A stretch of DNA of 64,000 nucleotides from Gaiellasilicea sp033857955 (GCA_033857955.1 JAWVCW010000038.1:1-64000); one strand, 5' to 3'. Numbered from the stretch's first letter, positions 17,234 to 25,854 are shown. A program made the numbers and translations. Notes: generated by a model from the letters alone, not told the origin.

Positions 17234-17611
17234 CGGTCGTGCGAGGACGCGCCGTCCGGCCCCCAGCCGCGGTGCTCGAGCACGACCCGCGCACCCGGCC
17301 CCTCCGCCGAGAACCGCACCTCGACCTCCGTGCCGCGGGCGTCGCCGATCAGCCATTCGAGCACGAAGCCGTCGGGCGGCTCCCAGACCCGCACCGTGGC
17401 CCAGTCCTGCTTGCCACTGTCGGTGACCTCGTAGACCCTGCCGCCCACGTGCGGGTCGAAGACGACGTCCTTTGACACCGTCGCCGGCGTACGAGTGAGA
17501 GCCCACCGGCCACCACGAGTTGATCCGGGCGGTGAAGAGCTCGAACGCCTCCGCCGGAGCGAAGTCGACGAGCACGGTCTTGCGAATCGCAGCCGTTGTC
17601 ACAGTGCTCAT
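17170..17611 (-). pseudogene. SRPBCC (AHSA1-like) protein gene with a single-base frameshift
   Basis: The N-terminal part (17611 to about 17480: FAPAEAFELFTARINSWWP) and the C-terminal part (from 17478: SKDVVFDPHVGGRVYEVTDS) are two halves of one AHSA1-type SRPBCC domain in different frames. Removing one base near 17479 would join them. The start overlaps the ArsR stop (ATGA), the usual ArsR-SRPBCC operon layout. It is either a recent frameshift mutation or a sequencing error. Such proteins bind small hydrophobic ligands or act as chaperone co-factors. Confidence 0.75.
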
Positions 17612-17916
17612 CCTGTCTCCTTTCGGGCTTCCGCGGCGAAGCGCTCGAGCGCCTCGCCCCAGAAGCTGTCGAAGTAGTCGCGCAACCCGGCGAGGCCGCC
17701 GGGATCGACCCGGTAGAGCCGGCGCGTGCCCTCCTTGCGGTCGCTCACGAGCCCGGCCTCCTTGAGGACGCGCAGGTGCTGCGAGACAGCCGGCCGGCTC
17801 ACCGGCATCCCATCGGCGAGCTCTCCGACCGAGCGAGGGCCCGCCTTCAGCGATTCGAAGATCAGCCGCCGGGTCGAATCGCCTAGCGCGTCGAGGACAG
17901 ATCCGTTAGTGTTCAC
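17608..17916 (-). CDS. ArsR-family winged-helix repressor
   Basis: A 102-residue DNA-binding protein: helix-turn-helix with recognition helix MPVSRPAVSQHLRVLKEAGL and wing DRKEGTRRLYRVD. No metal-binding ELCVC motif is visible, so it is probably not a metal sensor but one of the ArsR regulators paired with SRPBCC proteins. GTG 17916 start lies two bases from a perfect palindrome that is a likely autoregulatory operator. Confidence 0.88.
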   Translation of the reverse strand: MNTNGSVLDALGDSTRRLIFESLKAGPRSVGELADGMPVSRPAVSQHLRVLKEAGLVSDRKEGTRRLYRVDPGGLAGLRDYFDSFWGEALERFAAEARKETG

Positions 17917-17918
17917 TT

Positions 17919-17940
17919 ACCGTAAGCATGCACTTACGGT
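17919..17940. promoter_or_regulatory. Palindromic operator next to arsR-type gene
   Basis: ACCGTAAG-catgca-CTTACGGT is a perfect 8-base inverted repeat with a 6-base spacer. It lies immediately upstream of the GTG start at 17916, so bound repressor would cover the promoter or start region. Autoregulation is inferred from position. Confidence 0.6.
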
Positions 17941-17949
17941 TACGTAATG

Positions 17950-19650
17950 TCAACCCTTCCAGCGGTTCGTGATCGGCGTCCGCCGGTCGCGCCCGAACGC
18001 CTTCGGGCGCAGCTTTACGCCGGGCGGCGCCTGGCGCCGCTTGTACTCGGCGCGGTCGATCAGCGCGAGGGCCTTGTCGACCACGCCAGGGTCGAAGCCC
18101 TCCGCCACGAGCTCGTCCCGCGAGCGGTCGAGCTCGACGTAGGCCTCGAGGACCGGATCGAGCTCGGGATAGGGAGGCAATGAGTCGGAGTCGAGCTGCT
18201 CGTCGCGCAGCTCCGCCGACGGAGCGCGCTCGATGATCGAAGCCGGGATCAGCTCGCGCCCGGCGCGCTCGTTCAGGTGCAGGACGAGCCGGAAGACGTC
18301 CGTCTTGTACACGTCCTTGATCAGGGCGAACCCGCCCGCGAGATCGCCGTAGAGCGTCGAGTAGCCGACCGAGAGCTCCGACTTGTTTCCCGTCGCGAGC
18401 ACGAGCCAGCCGTGCGTGTTCGAGAGCGCCATCAGCATCGTGCCGCGGATGCGTGCCTGGAGGTTCTCGGCGGCGAGTCCTTCGAGGCCGCCGAGCGCCG
18501 CATCGAACGCACCGACGATCTCCTCGATCGCAGTCTCGCGAAAGTCGCAGCCGAGATTCTCTGCCAGCCGCCGCGCGTCGGAGCGCGTGCTCTCGGAGGA
18601 GTAGCGAGAGGGCATCGAGACGCAGTGCACCTGCTCGGGCCCGAGCGCGTCGACCGCGAGCGCGGCAACGAGCGCCGAGTCGATGCCGCCGGAGAGGCCG
18701 AGCACGACCTCGCGGAAGCCGTTCTTGCCGACGTAGTCGTGCAGGGCCAGCACGAGGGCGCGGCGCATCTGCTCGAGCTCCGGCTCGAACGGGACGACAG
18801 GGCCGCCGATGCTCTCCGGCGCGCCGCCGCCCGGCCCGAGCTCGACGACCTCGGGCTGGCGCTCCTCCTCACGCTCACGGGCGAGCGAGCGGCGCCGCAC
18901 ATCGCGCAGGCGCCGGCCGATTGCCTCGCTCGGGTCGAGGTCGACGATGAGGAGCGCCTCCTCGAAGCCCGGTGCCCGGGCGAGCACCTCGCCCTCGTCG
19001 TCGAGCACGACAGAGTGGCCGTCGAAGAGGAGCTCGTCCTGGCCGCCGACGAGGTTGCAGAAGGCGAGGTAGGCGGAGTTGTCCCGGGCGCGCGTCACCA
19101 GCATCTCCTCGCGATCCTCGGCCTTGCCGACGTGGTACGGAGACGCTGAGAGGTTGACGAGCAGCTCCGCGCCGGCGAGCGCCAGGTCCGTGGCGGGCGG
19201 TCCCGGCTGCCAGATGTCCTCGCAGATCGTCGGCCCGATCAGGACCTCGCCGAGCCGGAGCAGCACCAGCTCGCGCCCGGGTGCGAAGTAGCGGTCCTCG
19301 TCGAAGACGCCGTAGTTCGGCAGGTAGCGCTTCCGGTAGAGCGTCTTCACCTCTCCGTCCGCGCAGACCGCGCACGCGTTGAAGAGGTCACGGTCGAACC
19401 AGGGTGTCCCGATCAGTGCGGTCAGGCCGGTGCACGCGCGCGCGATCTCGCGTACCGACTGCTCCGCGGCGCGCACGAACGACGGCCGCAGCAGCAGGTC
19501 CTCGGGCGGGTAGCCGGTGACGGCGAGCTCGGGCAGGAGGACGAGGTCAGCGCCTTCCGAGCGAGCGTCGGAGAGAGAGGAGAGAATGCGCTCACGGTTG
19601 CCGTTCAGGTCGCCGACGACCGCGTTGATCTGGGCCAGGGCCAAGCGCAT
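17950..19650 (-). CDS. nadE: Glutamine-dependent NAD+ synthetase
   Basis: A 566-residue two-domain enzyme. The N-terminal nitrilase-fold glutaminase (1-260) shows Glu in PELAVTGYPPEDLL, Lys in YRKRYLPNYGVF and Cys in ICEDIW. The C-terminal synthetase domain starts around 290 with the ATP P-loop LGLSGGIDSAL and has the GNKSELSVGYST motif. It converts deamido-NAD to NAD using ammonia from glutamine, the last step of NAD synthesis. Confidence 0.95.
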   Translation of the reverse strand: MRLALAQINAVVGDLNGNRERILSSLSDARSEGADLVLLPELAVTGYPPEDLLLRPSFVRAAEQSVREIARACTGLTALIGTPWFDRDLFNACAVCADGEVKTLYRKRYLPNYGVFDEDRYFAPGRELVLLRLGEVLIGPTICEDIWQPGPPATDLALAGAELLVNLSASPYHVGKAEDREEMLVTRARDNSAYLAFCNLVGGQDELLFDGHSVVLDDEGEVLARAPGFEEALLIVDLDPSEAIGRRLRDVRRRSLAREREEERQPEVVELGPGGGAPESIGGPVVPFEPELEQMRRALVLALHDYVGKNGFREVVLGLSGGIDSALVAALAVDALGPEQVHCVSMPSRYSSESTRSDARRLAENLGCDFRETAIEEIVGAFDAALGGLEGLAAENLQARIRGTMLMALSNTHGWLVLATGNKSELSVGYSTLYGDLAGGFALIKDVYKTDVFRLVLHLNERAGRELIPASIIERAPSAELRDEQLDSDSLPPYPELDPVLEAYVELDRSRDELVAEGFDPGVVDKALALIDRAEYKRRQAPPGVKLRPKAFGRDRRTPITNRWKG

Positions 19651-19707
19651 CAGGAGAATCCTATCGGTTTGCGACTCTCAGGCGAAAACACTGGACTGGA
19701 TACCTTC

Positions 19708-20367
19708 GTGATTGAGCGGCGCTTCCGGGGTCCGGCGCAGTCCGGGAACGGGGGCTACGTGGCGGGCAGGCTCGCAGCGTTCGTCGACGGGCCTGCCGAG
19801 GTGACCCTCCGGCTACCGCCGCCCCTCGACCGCCCGCTCACCGTCGCCGCCGAGGACGGTGTCGTGCGCCTGTTCGACGGCGATGCCATCGTCGCCGAGG
19901 CACGGACGGCTCAGCCGGGGCTCGAGCCACCCGCGCCGCCGTCGCCGGCCCAGGCCGAGCAGGCCGCGAAGGCGCATGTCGGCTTCTTCGGCGGCGACTT
20001 CTCCGAGTGCTTCAGCTGCGGGGACCGGCCGGACGACGGCCTCTGCATCCACGTCGGTCGCGTCGCCGGCAGCGACCTCCACGCGGCGCCGTGGACTGCG
20101 ACCGAGGTCTCGCCGGAGGTCGTCTGGGCGGCGATCGACTGCTCAGGTGCCTATGCCGTCGGCGGTCCCGGCCGTGGCGAGGTCCTGCTCGGGCGAATGG
20201 CTGCGGAGATCCGGCGCCTGCCGGAGGACGGTGAGCAGTGCATCGTGGTCGCGTGGCCGGTCGGCGAGGACGGGCGCAAGCTGTATGCCGGCACCGCACT
20301 CTTCGGCGCCGATGGCGAGCCGGTCGCGGTCGCCCGTCAGACCTGGATTCAGCCCAGGACGGGATAG
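19708..20367 (+). CDS. Probable hotdog-fold (thioesterase-like) protein
   Basis: A 219-residue protein from GTG 19708; an in-frame TTG at 19669 has a better SD (AGGAGA) but the family-like N-terminus is VIERRFRGPAQSGNGGYVAG. The duplicated glycine-rich layout and the CFSCG...DDGLCIHVG segment resemble actinobacterial hotdog-like proteins related to thioesterases. A catalytic residue cannot be named. It is divergent from nadE. Confidence 0.6.
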   Translation: MIERRFRGPAQSGNGGYVAGRLAAFVDGPAEVTLRLPPPLDRPLTVAAEDGVVRLFDGDAIVAEARTAQPGLEPPAPPSPAQAEQAAKAHVGFFGGDFSECFSCGDRPDDGLCIHVGRVAGSDLHAAPWTATEVSPEVVWAAIDCSGAYAVGGPGRGEVLLGRMAAEIRRLPEDGEQCIVVAWPVGEDGRKLYAGTALFGADGEPVAVARQTWIQPRTG

Positions 20368-20727
20368 CGCGTGTTGGCATCGACGCAGTCGGCCGCGAAG
20401 ACGGCTGCACCGATGTCGCCCGTCCAGAGCGAGGAGCGCGGGGCGCCCCCGTCGACCTGGCCGAGCGCGTGCACGGCAAAGCGCCGGGCACGCTCGAGCC
20501 ATTGCTTCGTCGCCCGTGCGTTCGAACGCGGCGAGCAGCGCGTAGCCGTTGCCGGCCGTGCCGTGGCAGATGCCGGGGCCTTTCTCCGGCGTCGGCGGGC
20601 CGGCGCGCCACACGAGCTCGGCGCCTGCCAGGAGCAGCTCCTCGTCGATCTGCCGGATCACGGCGCGAACCCGGTCCTCGTTCCACTCCCCGGCCAGCCG
20701 CTCGTAGCCCTCCGGCTGGTAGAGCAT
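20349..20727 (-). pseudogene. LanC-like protein C-terminal fragment with frameshift
   Basis: Reads ELVWRAG...KGPGICHGTAGNGYALLAAFERTGDE, then after a one-base shift near 20504-20508 continues QWLERARRFAVHALG...SLWTGDIGAAVFAADCVD in another frame. Together these match the last third of LanC-like lanthionine-synthetase-fold proteins, including the zinc-site Cys-His-Gly. The first zinc Cys and the N-terminal two thirds are missing. The ATG 20727 overlaps the SDR stop by one base. It appears to be a decaying remnant. Confidence 0.7.
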
Positions 20728-21470
20728 CAGCGCTCCCGGATCAGCCTGATCGCGTTGAGGTCCTCGGCGAGGATCCGGTCGATTCGCTGCTCGAGCTCGT
20801 CGGGCGGGTCGTGCTCGGCGTGGAGGTAGCGGCCGGCCAGGGCGTCGAAGCGGCCGGACGCGAGCTCGAGGACGAGGCGCGGCGCCAGCTCGGGCGGAGT
20901 CCACGAGGCATCCTCCGGAAACTGGTCGCCCGTCAGATCCGTGTTGACGAGGCCCGGACTGATCACGAACACCTTCACTCCATGCGGCTCCACCTGCTTC
21001 GCGAGCACCTCCCCGTAACGCCCCACCGCGGCCTTGCTCGCGCTGTAGGCGCTCGACGTCGAGCCGGGGAGGTACGACGCGCCGCTGCCGGTGATCACGA
21101 TCCTGCCGCCGCCGCGCTCGATCATCCCCGGGAGCGCAAGGCGGCACGCGAGATAGGCGCCGAGCACGTTGACCTCGAACACGCGCCACCATTCGTCCGG
21201 GTCGGTCTCCCAGGACTCCTCCCAGAGGGCGATGCCGGCGTTCGCGACGAGCAGGTCGATCGGCTCGGCGGCCGCGATCATCCGCTCGACGTCGTCCCGC
21301 TTCGAGACGTCGCCGACGACCGCGGTGCCGCCGATCTCTCGCGCGATCTCGTCGACCTGCTCGCTCGAGCGTGCGGTGACAGTCACATGCCAGCCGGCGT
21401 TTGCCAGCTCCCGGGCGATGCCCGCGCCGATACCGCGGCCACCTCCGGTCACGAGTGCTCTAGACGGCAT
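20727..21470 (-). CDS. Short-chain dehydrogenase/reductase (SDR)
   Basis: A 247-residue classical SDR: cofactor motif TGGGRGIG, NAG motif (VANAGIA), catalytic Ser region (ITGSGASYL) and Tyr-x3-Lys (YSASK). Reduces or oxidises an unknown alcohol/ketone with NAD(P). It overlaps the acyl-CoA synthetase by 11 bases, so the two probably work in one pathway. Confidence 0.88.
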   Translation of the reverse strand: MPSRALVTGGGRGIGAGIARELANAGWHVTVTARSSEQVDEIAREIGGTAVVGDVSKRDDVERMIAAAEPIDLLVANAGIALWEESWETDPDEWWRVFEVNVLGAYLACRLALPGMIERGGGRIVITGSGASYLPGSTSSAYSASKAAVGRYGEVLAKQVEPHGVKVFVISPGLVNTDLTGDQFPEDASWTPPELAPRLVLELASGRFDALAGRYLHAEHDPPDELEQRIDRILAEDLNAIRLIRER

Positions 21471-23352
21471 TTGCGATCTCCTCCAGGACGTCGGGGTTCT
21501 CCAGGGTCGAAAGGTCGCCGGGGTCCTCGCCGAGCGCCTTCGCGCGAACGGCGCGGCGCACGATCTTCGCCGAGCGTGTCTTCGGGAGCGCCGAGACGAA
21601 CAGGACCCGCTCCGGTGCGAATGCCTTCCCGAGCGAGGCGGCGACCGCAGCCTTGATCCCTTCGGGATCCGGCTTCGCGCCCGGCTTCAGCGCGCAGAAG
21701 ATCCAGGCGGTCTCGCCCTTCACCTCGTGGGGGACGCCGATTGCCGCCGCCTCGGCGACCGAAGGGTGATCGAGCGCCGCCGACTCCAGCTCGGCGGGCC
21801 CGATCCGCTTGCCGGCGATGTTGAGCGTGTCGTCGGAGCGGCCGTGCAGGAACCAGTAGCCGTCCTCGTCGATCGAGGCCCAGTCGCCGTGCGTCCAGAC
21901 GCCAGGGAAGCGGCGCCAGTACGAATCGAGGTAGCGCTCGTCGTCCCCCCAGATCCCGCGGGTCATCCCGGGCCAGGCGCGCGTGCAGACGAGCTCGCCG
22001 ACCTCGCCCCGCAGAGGCGTGCCCTCCGGCGAGTACACGTCCATCGCCTGGCCGAGCGCCGCGAAGCCGAGCGAGACGGGCTTCGAGGGCGTCATCGGCG
22101 TCACGGAGAGGAAGCAGGCGCCGACCTCGGTGCCGCCGGAGCAGTTGACGATCGGGATGCGCCCCCCGCCTGCGACGTGCTCGTTCAGCCAGTCGTAGGG
22201 GCCGGCGTTCCACGGCTCGCCGGTCGTCGTGATCGCGCGCAACGACGAGAGGTCGGCGTCCGGCTCGCCCTTCGGGATCAGGGCGCGGACGAGAGTGGGC
22301 GAGACGCCGAGCATCGTCACGCGCTCCTCCTCGACGAGCCGCCAGAGCCGATCGGCAGGCCAGTCGGGCGCGCCTTCCATGTACACGACACATGCCCCGA
22401 GCGCGCCTGCGCCGACCACCGTCCATGGCCCCATGATCCAGCCCATGTCGGTGGCGAAGAGAACGCGGTCGCCGGCGCGGACCTCCGCCTGGTAGGCCGC
22501 CTCCCGCGCGATCGAGATCAGGAAGCTCCCCTGGACGTGCAGGGCGCCCTTCGGCCGGCCGGTCGTGCCGGATGTGTACGCGAGCAGGTACGGATGCTCG
22601 GCCTCGACCTCGAGAGCCGGCAACTCTCCTGGCCCGAGCGCGATGTTCCAGCTTCGATCGTCGCGCAACCATTCGACGACGTGCTCGACGGACGGCGATT
22701 CGCGAAGAGCCTGTCCGATTGTCTCCCGCATCGGGATCCGCGTTCCGCGGCGGAACGAGTAGTCGGCCGTGATCACCGCCTTCGCACCGGAACCCTGGAG
22801 GCGTTGGACGACCGCCGATGCCGCGAAGCCCGAGAAGATCGGCACCTGCACCGCGCCGATGTGGGCGCAGGCGTGTGAGGCGATTGCCGCCTCCGGACAC
22901 ATCGGCATGTAGATCGCGACCCGGTCGCCAGCTCCAACGCCGAGCTCTGCAAGAGCCTCGGCGAGCTTCGTCACGTGCGTTGAAAGCTCCGCGAATGTCA
23001 TCTCGTCGCGGGTCCCGTCCTCGCCACGGAACACCGCTGCGACCGCGTCGGGTGTCCGCTCCGCCCAGACGTGGACGCACGCGGTCGCGACGTTCAGCCG
23101 CGCGCCCTCGAACCACGTCGTCCACTCGATTCCGCGCGAGTCGTTCAGCACCTCGTCCCACGGACGTGCGAGCTCGAGCTCGAGATCGGCGGCCACCACG
23201 CGCCAGAAGCGATCGGGCTCCTCGACCGAGACGCGGTGGAGGGATGTGTAGTCCTCGCAGCCCAGGGCACGCGCAAGGCGGACGACGTTTGCCGCCTCGA
23301 GCTGCGCGGGCGTCGGCGACCACGCGAATTTGACGTGTGGGTTAGCGATCAC
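21460..23352 (-). CDS. AMP-forming acyl/acetyl-CoA synthetase family protein
   Basis: A 630-residue ANL-superfamily enzyme with an acetyl-CoA-synthetase-type N-terminus. The ATP loop is YTSGTTGRPKG; other motifs are TTGEPWN, the GRSDDTLNIAGKRIGP hinge and the catalytic C-terminal Lys region (PKTRSAKIVRRAVR). It activates a carboxylate with ATP and CoA; the substrate is uncertain (acetate-, propionate- or acetoacetate-like). GTG 23352 or GTG 23367 could be the start; the candidate operator overlaps this region. Confidence 0.85.
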   Translation of the reverse strand: MIANPHVKFAWSPTPAQLEAANVVRLARALGCEDYTSLHRVSVEEPDRFWRVVAADLELELARPWDEVLNDSRGIEWTTWFEGARLNVATACVHVWAERTPDAVAAVFRGEDGTRDEMTFAELSTHVTKLAEALAELGVGAGDRVAIYMPMCPEAAIASHACAHIGAVQVPIFSGFAASAVVQRLQGSGAKAVITADYSFRRGTRIPMRETIGQALRESPSVEHVVEWLRDDRSWNIALGPGELPALEVEAEHPYLLAYTSGTTGRPKGALHVQGSFLISIAREAAYQAEVRAGDRVLFATDMGWIMGPWTVVGAGALGACVVYMEGAPDWPADRLWRLVEEERVTMLGVSPTLVRALIPKGEPDADLSSLRAITTTGEPWNAGPYDWLNEHVAGGGRIPIVNCSGGTEVGACFLSVTPMTPSKPVSLGFAALGQAMDVYSPEGTPLRGEVGELVCTRAWPGMTRGIWGDDERYLDSYWRRFPGVWTHGDWASIDEDGYWFLHGRSDDTLNIAGKRIGPAELESAALDHPSVAEAAAIGVPHEVKGETAWIFCALKPGAKPDPEGIKAAVAASLGKAFAPERVLFVSALPKTRSAKIVRRAVRAKALGEDPGDLSTLENPDVLEEIANAV

Positions 23353-23371
23353 TAACCTAGTATTCACTAAC
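23340..23371. promoter_or_regulatory. Operator-like repeats between acyl-CoA synthetase and MFS genes
   Basis: GGTTAG-cgatca-CTAACC (23340-23357) is a perfect palindrome, and a second imperfect one, TAGT-attc-ACTA (23358-23369), follows at once; both use TTAG/CTAA half-sites. They fill the short gap between divergent genes. The TetR regulator encoded after the pump gene is the likely binder and could repress both directions. Confidence 0.6.
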
Positions 23372-23390
23372 GTACGCAGAAGGGACGTTC

Positions 23391-24815
23391 ATGGCACTCG
23401 CAATCTTCTCAGAGGCACGGCGCAAGTGGTGGACGCTCGCCGCCGTTTCCTTTGGGCTCTTCATGATCATGCTGGACAACACGGTGGTGAACGTCGCCCT
23501 GCCGGCGATCCAGGCCGATCTCGGCACCGGCCTCTCAGAGCTGCAGTGGATCGTCACCGGCTACGCCCTCACCTTCGCCGCCCTGATGCTGATCGGCGGC
23601 AAGCTGGCCGACGCGTACGGCCGGCGCCTGATTTTCGTGGTCGGAATCCTCGTTTTCACCGGCGCCTCGCTGTGGTGCGGGCTCGCCGACTCCGGAAACA
23701 TGCTGATCGCTGCGCGCGTCGTGCAAGGCGCAGGCGCGGCGCTGATGAACCCGGCGACCCTCTCGATCATCGCCGCGACGTTCCCGCCGCGGGAGCGGGG
23801 GATGGCGATCGGGATCTGGGCCGGTGTCTCCGCGCTCGCGCTCGCGATCGGCCCGCTCGTCGGCGGCCTGCTCACCGAGCATCTGAGCTGGCACTGGATC
23901 TTCTTCGTCAACGTCCCCGTCGGCCTCATCGCGATCGCCGCGAGCTTCCTCCTGATCACCGAGTCGAAGGACGAGACGCACGAGAGCCTCGACCTGCCCG
24001 GGCTCGCGACGTCCGCGCTCGGCCTCTTCGCCCTGACGTACGGCCTGATCGAGGCGAACACCTACGGCTGGACGTCGGCGCGCATCGTCGGCTCGTTCGT
24101 CGTCGCGGTGATCTCGCTCGCCTCGTTCGTGCAGATCGAGCGCCGACGCCGCTCGCCGATGCTCGACCTGAGCCTCTTCCGGAGCGGCACCTACGCGGGC
24201 GCCAACGTCGCGATGCTCCTCGTGGCGCTCGCCATGTTCGGCATCTTCTTCTTCGTCTCGCTCTACATGCAGAACGTGCTCGGGTACTCCGCCGTCCAGG
24301 CCGGCGCTGCGTTCCTGCCGATGACGGTGTTGATCATCCTGGTGGCGCCGTTCGCCGGGAAGGCCTCCGACAAGTACGGCTCCCGCTGGTTGATGACGAT
24401 CGGGATGGTGCTGCTCGGCGTGCAGTTGCTCTACCTCTCGCAGATGGGCGCGGACGCCAGCTTCTGGAACCTGCTGCCCGGCTTCATGGTCGGCGGCCTC
24501 GGCATGGCGCTGACGATGACCCCGACCGCGGCCGCCGCGACCCGAGCGGTGCCGGTCGAGAAGTCGGGTGTCGGCTCTGCGGTGCTGAACGCGATGCGGC
24601 AGGTCGGCGGCTCGGTCGGGATCGCGCTGATGGGCGCCATCGTCGCTGCGCAGACGAGCGGCCGTCCCGGCGTCGAGGGCTTCATGGCCGGTTTCGAGCG
24701 CGCCCTCATCGTCGCTGCGGTGATCGCCTTCGCCGGCTCGATCGTCGCTTTCGCGCTCGTGCGCCAGGAAGCGGGGCAGGAGAAGGACGCCACCCCGGTC
24801 GAGGTAGCGGCTTGA
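23391..24815 (+). CDS. MFS drug:proton antiporter, DHA2 (EmrB/QacA) family
   Basis: A 474-residue membrane protein with about 14 hydrophobic segments. It carries the DHA2 features: motif C-like region near LDNTVVNVALPAIQ in TM1, LADAYGRR (motif A) after TM2, and ARVVQGAGAALMNPATL. It probably exports toxic compounds using the proton gradient. It overlaps the downstream tetR gene by 4 bases, so regulator and pump are co-transcribed. Confidence 0.92.
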   Translation: MALAIFSEARRKWWTLAAVSFGLFMIMLDNTVVNVALPAIQADLGTGLSELQWIVTGYALTFAALMLIGGKLADAYGRRLIFVVGILVFTGASLWCGLADSGNMLIAARVVQGAGAALMNPATLSIIAATFPPRERGMAIGIWAGVSALALAIGPLVGGLLTEHLSWHWIFFVNVPVGLIAIAASFLLITESKDETHESLDLPGLATSALGLFALTYGLIEANTYGWTSARIVGSFVVAVISLASFVQIERRRRSPMLDLSLFRSGTYAGANVAMLLVALAMFGIFFFVSLYMQNVLGYSAVQAGAAFLPMTVLIILVAPFAGKASDKYGSRWLMTIGMVLLGVQLLYLSQMGADASFWNLLPGFMVGGLGMALTMTPTAAAATRAVPVEKSGVGSAVLNAMRQVGGSVGIALMGAIVAAQTSGRPGVEGFMAGFERALIVAAVIAFAGSIVAFALVRQEAGQEKDATPVEVAA

Positions 24816-25423
24816 CCGCGCCACCCCTGAAGACCCGCCTGCCGGCCGCCGAGCGCCGGCAGGCAATCGTCGACGCGGCGCTGCGCGTCTTTGCCGAAGG
24901 CAGCTACAGCGGCGCCACGACGGCGGACATCGCCCGCGAGGTGGGCGTCTCCGAGCCGATCCTCTACCGCCATTTCGGCAACAAGCGCGAGCTCTATCTG
25001 GCGTGCCTCGACTGGGCCTGGCAGTCCTTCCGCGAGGCAATGGACGCCAAGCTCGAGGAGCTCGGGGACGAGCACGCGGTCACAGCCGTCGGGCAGGCGG
25101 CGCGCGAGTTCCACGCCTCCGGTGGCATCAAGCCGGTGACGCTGTGGATCCAGGCGCTGACCGAGGCCGGGGAGGACGAGGAGATCCGGAGCTTCCTCCG
25201 CCGTCAGCTACGCGAGGTGCACGACTACATCGCGGCCGCCGTCCGTCGCGGGCAGGCGGCCGGCGGTGTCCCGCAGGATCGCGACCCGGACGCGGAGGCC
25301 TGGATCTTCGTCGGTGCGGCGTTGCTGCTCTCGTTCGCCGACCGCCTCGGCGGCCTGCTCGCGCCCGAAGACTTCCACGCGATGGCCGCCCAGCGCCTTC
25401 GCTGGCTCACCGGCAGCGCCTGA
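24812..25423 (+). CDS. TetR-family transcriptional repressor
   Basis: Starts at TTG 24812 inside the MFS stop (TTGA overlap); 203 residues. The N-terminal HTH (RQAIVDAALRVFAEGSYSGA, then TTADIAREVGVSEPILYRHFGNK) is textbook TetR. The C-terminal ligand domain is helical. It most likely represses the pump operon and the divergent synthetase through the repeats at 23340-23371. Confidence 0.9.
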   Translation: MTAPPLKTRLPAAERRQAIVDAALRVFAEGSYSGATTADIAREVGVSEPILYRHFGNKRELYLACLDWAWQSFREAMDAKLEELGDEHAVTAVGQAAREFHASGGIKPVTLWIQALTEAGEDEEIRSFLRRQLREVHDYIAAAVRRGQAAGGVPQDRDPDAEAWIFVGAALLLSFADRLGGLLAPEDFHAMAAQRLRWLTGSA

Positions 25424-25477
25424 CCAAGACCGGCCACGCCAAGGTCGGCCAACGAGCCCGGGTCTTGGCGCGGATCT

Positions 25478-25497
25478 GGATCTGCTTCCGCAGATCC
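25478..25497. repeat. 20-base inverted-repeat element, second copy
   Basis: GGATCTGCTTCCGCAGATCC is the reverse complement of the core of the hairpin at 6275-6294. Each copy folds into an 8-base stem with a TTCC/GGAA loop, and each lies just past the end of a gene (here tetR). This indicates a dispersed terminator-like repeat. Confidence 0.6.
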
Positions 25498-25525
25498 TGA
25501 TCCTGCTTGCGCCCGAAAAAAGGCA

Positions 25526-25559
25526 GGATCGTCCCCGGCTGCGGCTCCGGGGACGATCC
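25526..25559. terminator. 13-bp perfect hairpin; T-run on minus-strand side
   Basis: GGATCGTCCCCGG-ctgcggct-CCGGGGACGATCC is a perfect 13-base stem. The A-run at 25516-25521 becomes a T-run on the minus strand, making this a classic intrinsic terminator for minus-strand transcription, while it may also end the tetR transcript on the plus strand. Confidence 0.8.
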
Positions 25560-25581
25560 GTGTGAGGCAAGCTGCCACGAG

Positions 25582-25645
25582 GGCGACACATCCGAGAGAC
25601 GTGACTCTGCGGCCCAGTCACGGCCCTACGGTTGCGGCGGTCGCC
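25582..25645. other. Structured intergenic element of unknown type
   Basis: The gap 25424-25854 has no ORF I trust. Within it GGCGAC (25582-25587) can pair with GTCGCC (25640-25645), enclosing a second hairpin GTGACT/AGTCAC (25601-25606 with 25616-25621). The layout suggests a folded RNA leader, riboswitch or small RNA. I could not match it to a known riboswitch consensus. On the minus strand it would end at the terminator 25526-25559. Confidence 0.4.
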
Positions 25646-25854
25646 TTCTGGGTGGCGCGCCCTTGCACGTGACCTGGCGTCGGTCGTGCAAGTTGGCCCC
25701 ACTGTAGGAGCCATGTCCGAAAAAGTCAAGTAGTTCGGTCAAGTGATTCCGTGGTACGCTCGCTTCACTGAATGGAGTGCAGGAAAATCCCCGCAAAGGG
25801 GTATGCGCAGCACTCCGGTTCCCGCTTGACTCAGTTGACCGACCGCCCGCCGCC

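Noticed and set aside
25561..25645. c-di-GMP-I or c-di-AMP riboswitch
   Set aside because: Some short strings look similar (for example CCTACGGTTGCGGC) but the GGCAAA-type core, the tetraloop-receptor and the closing helix do not line up; left as an unassigned structured element.
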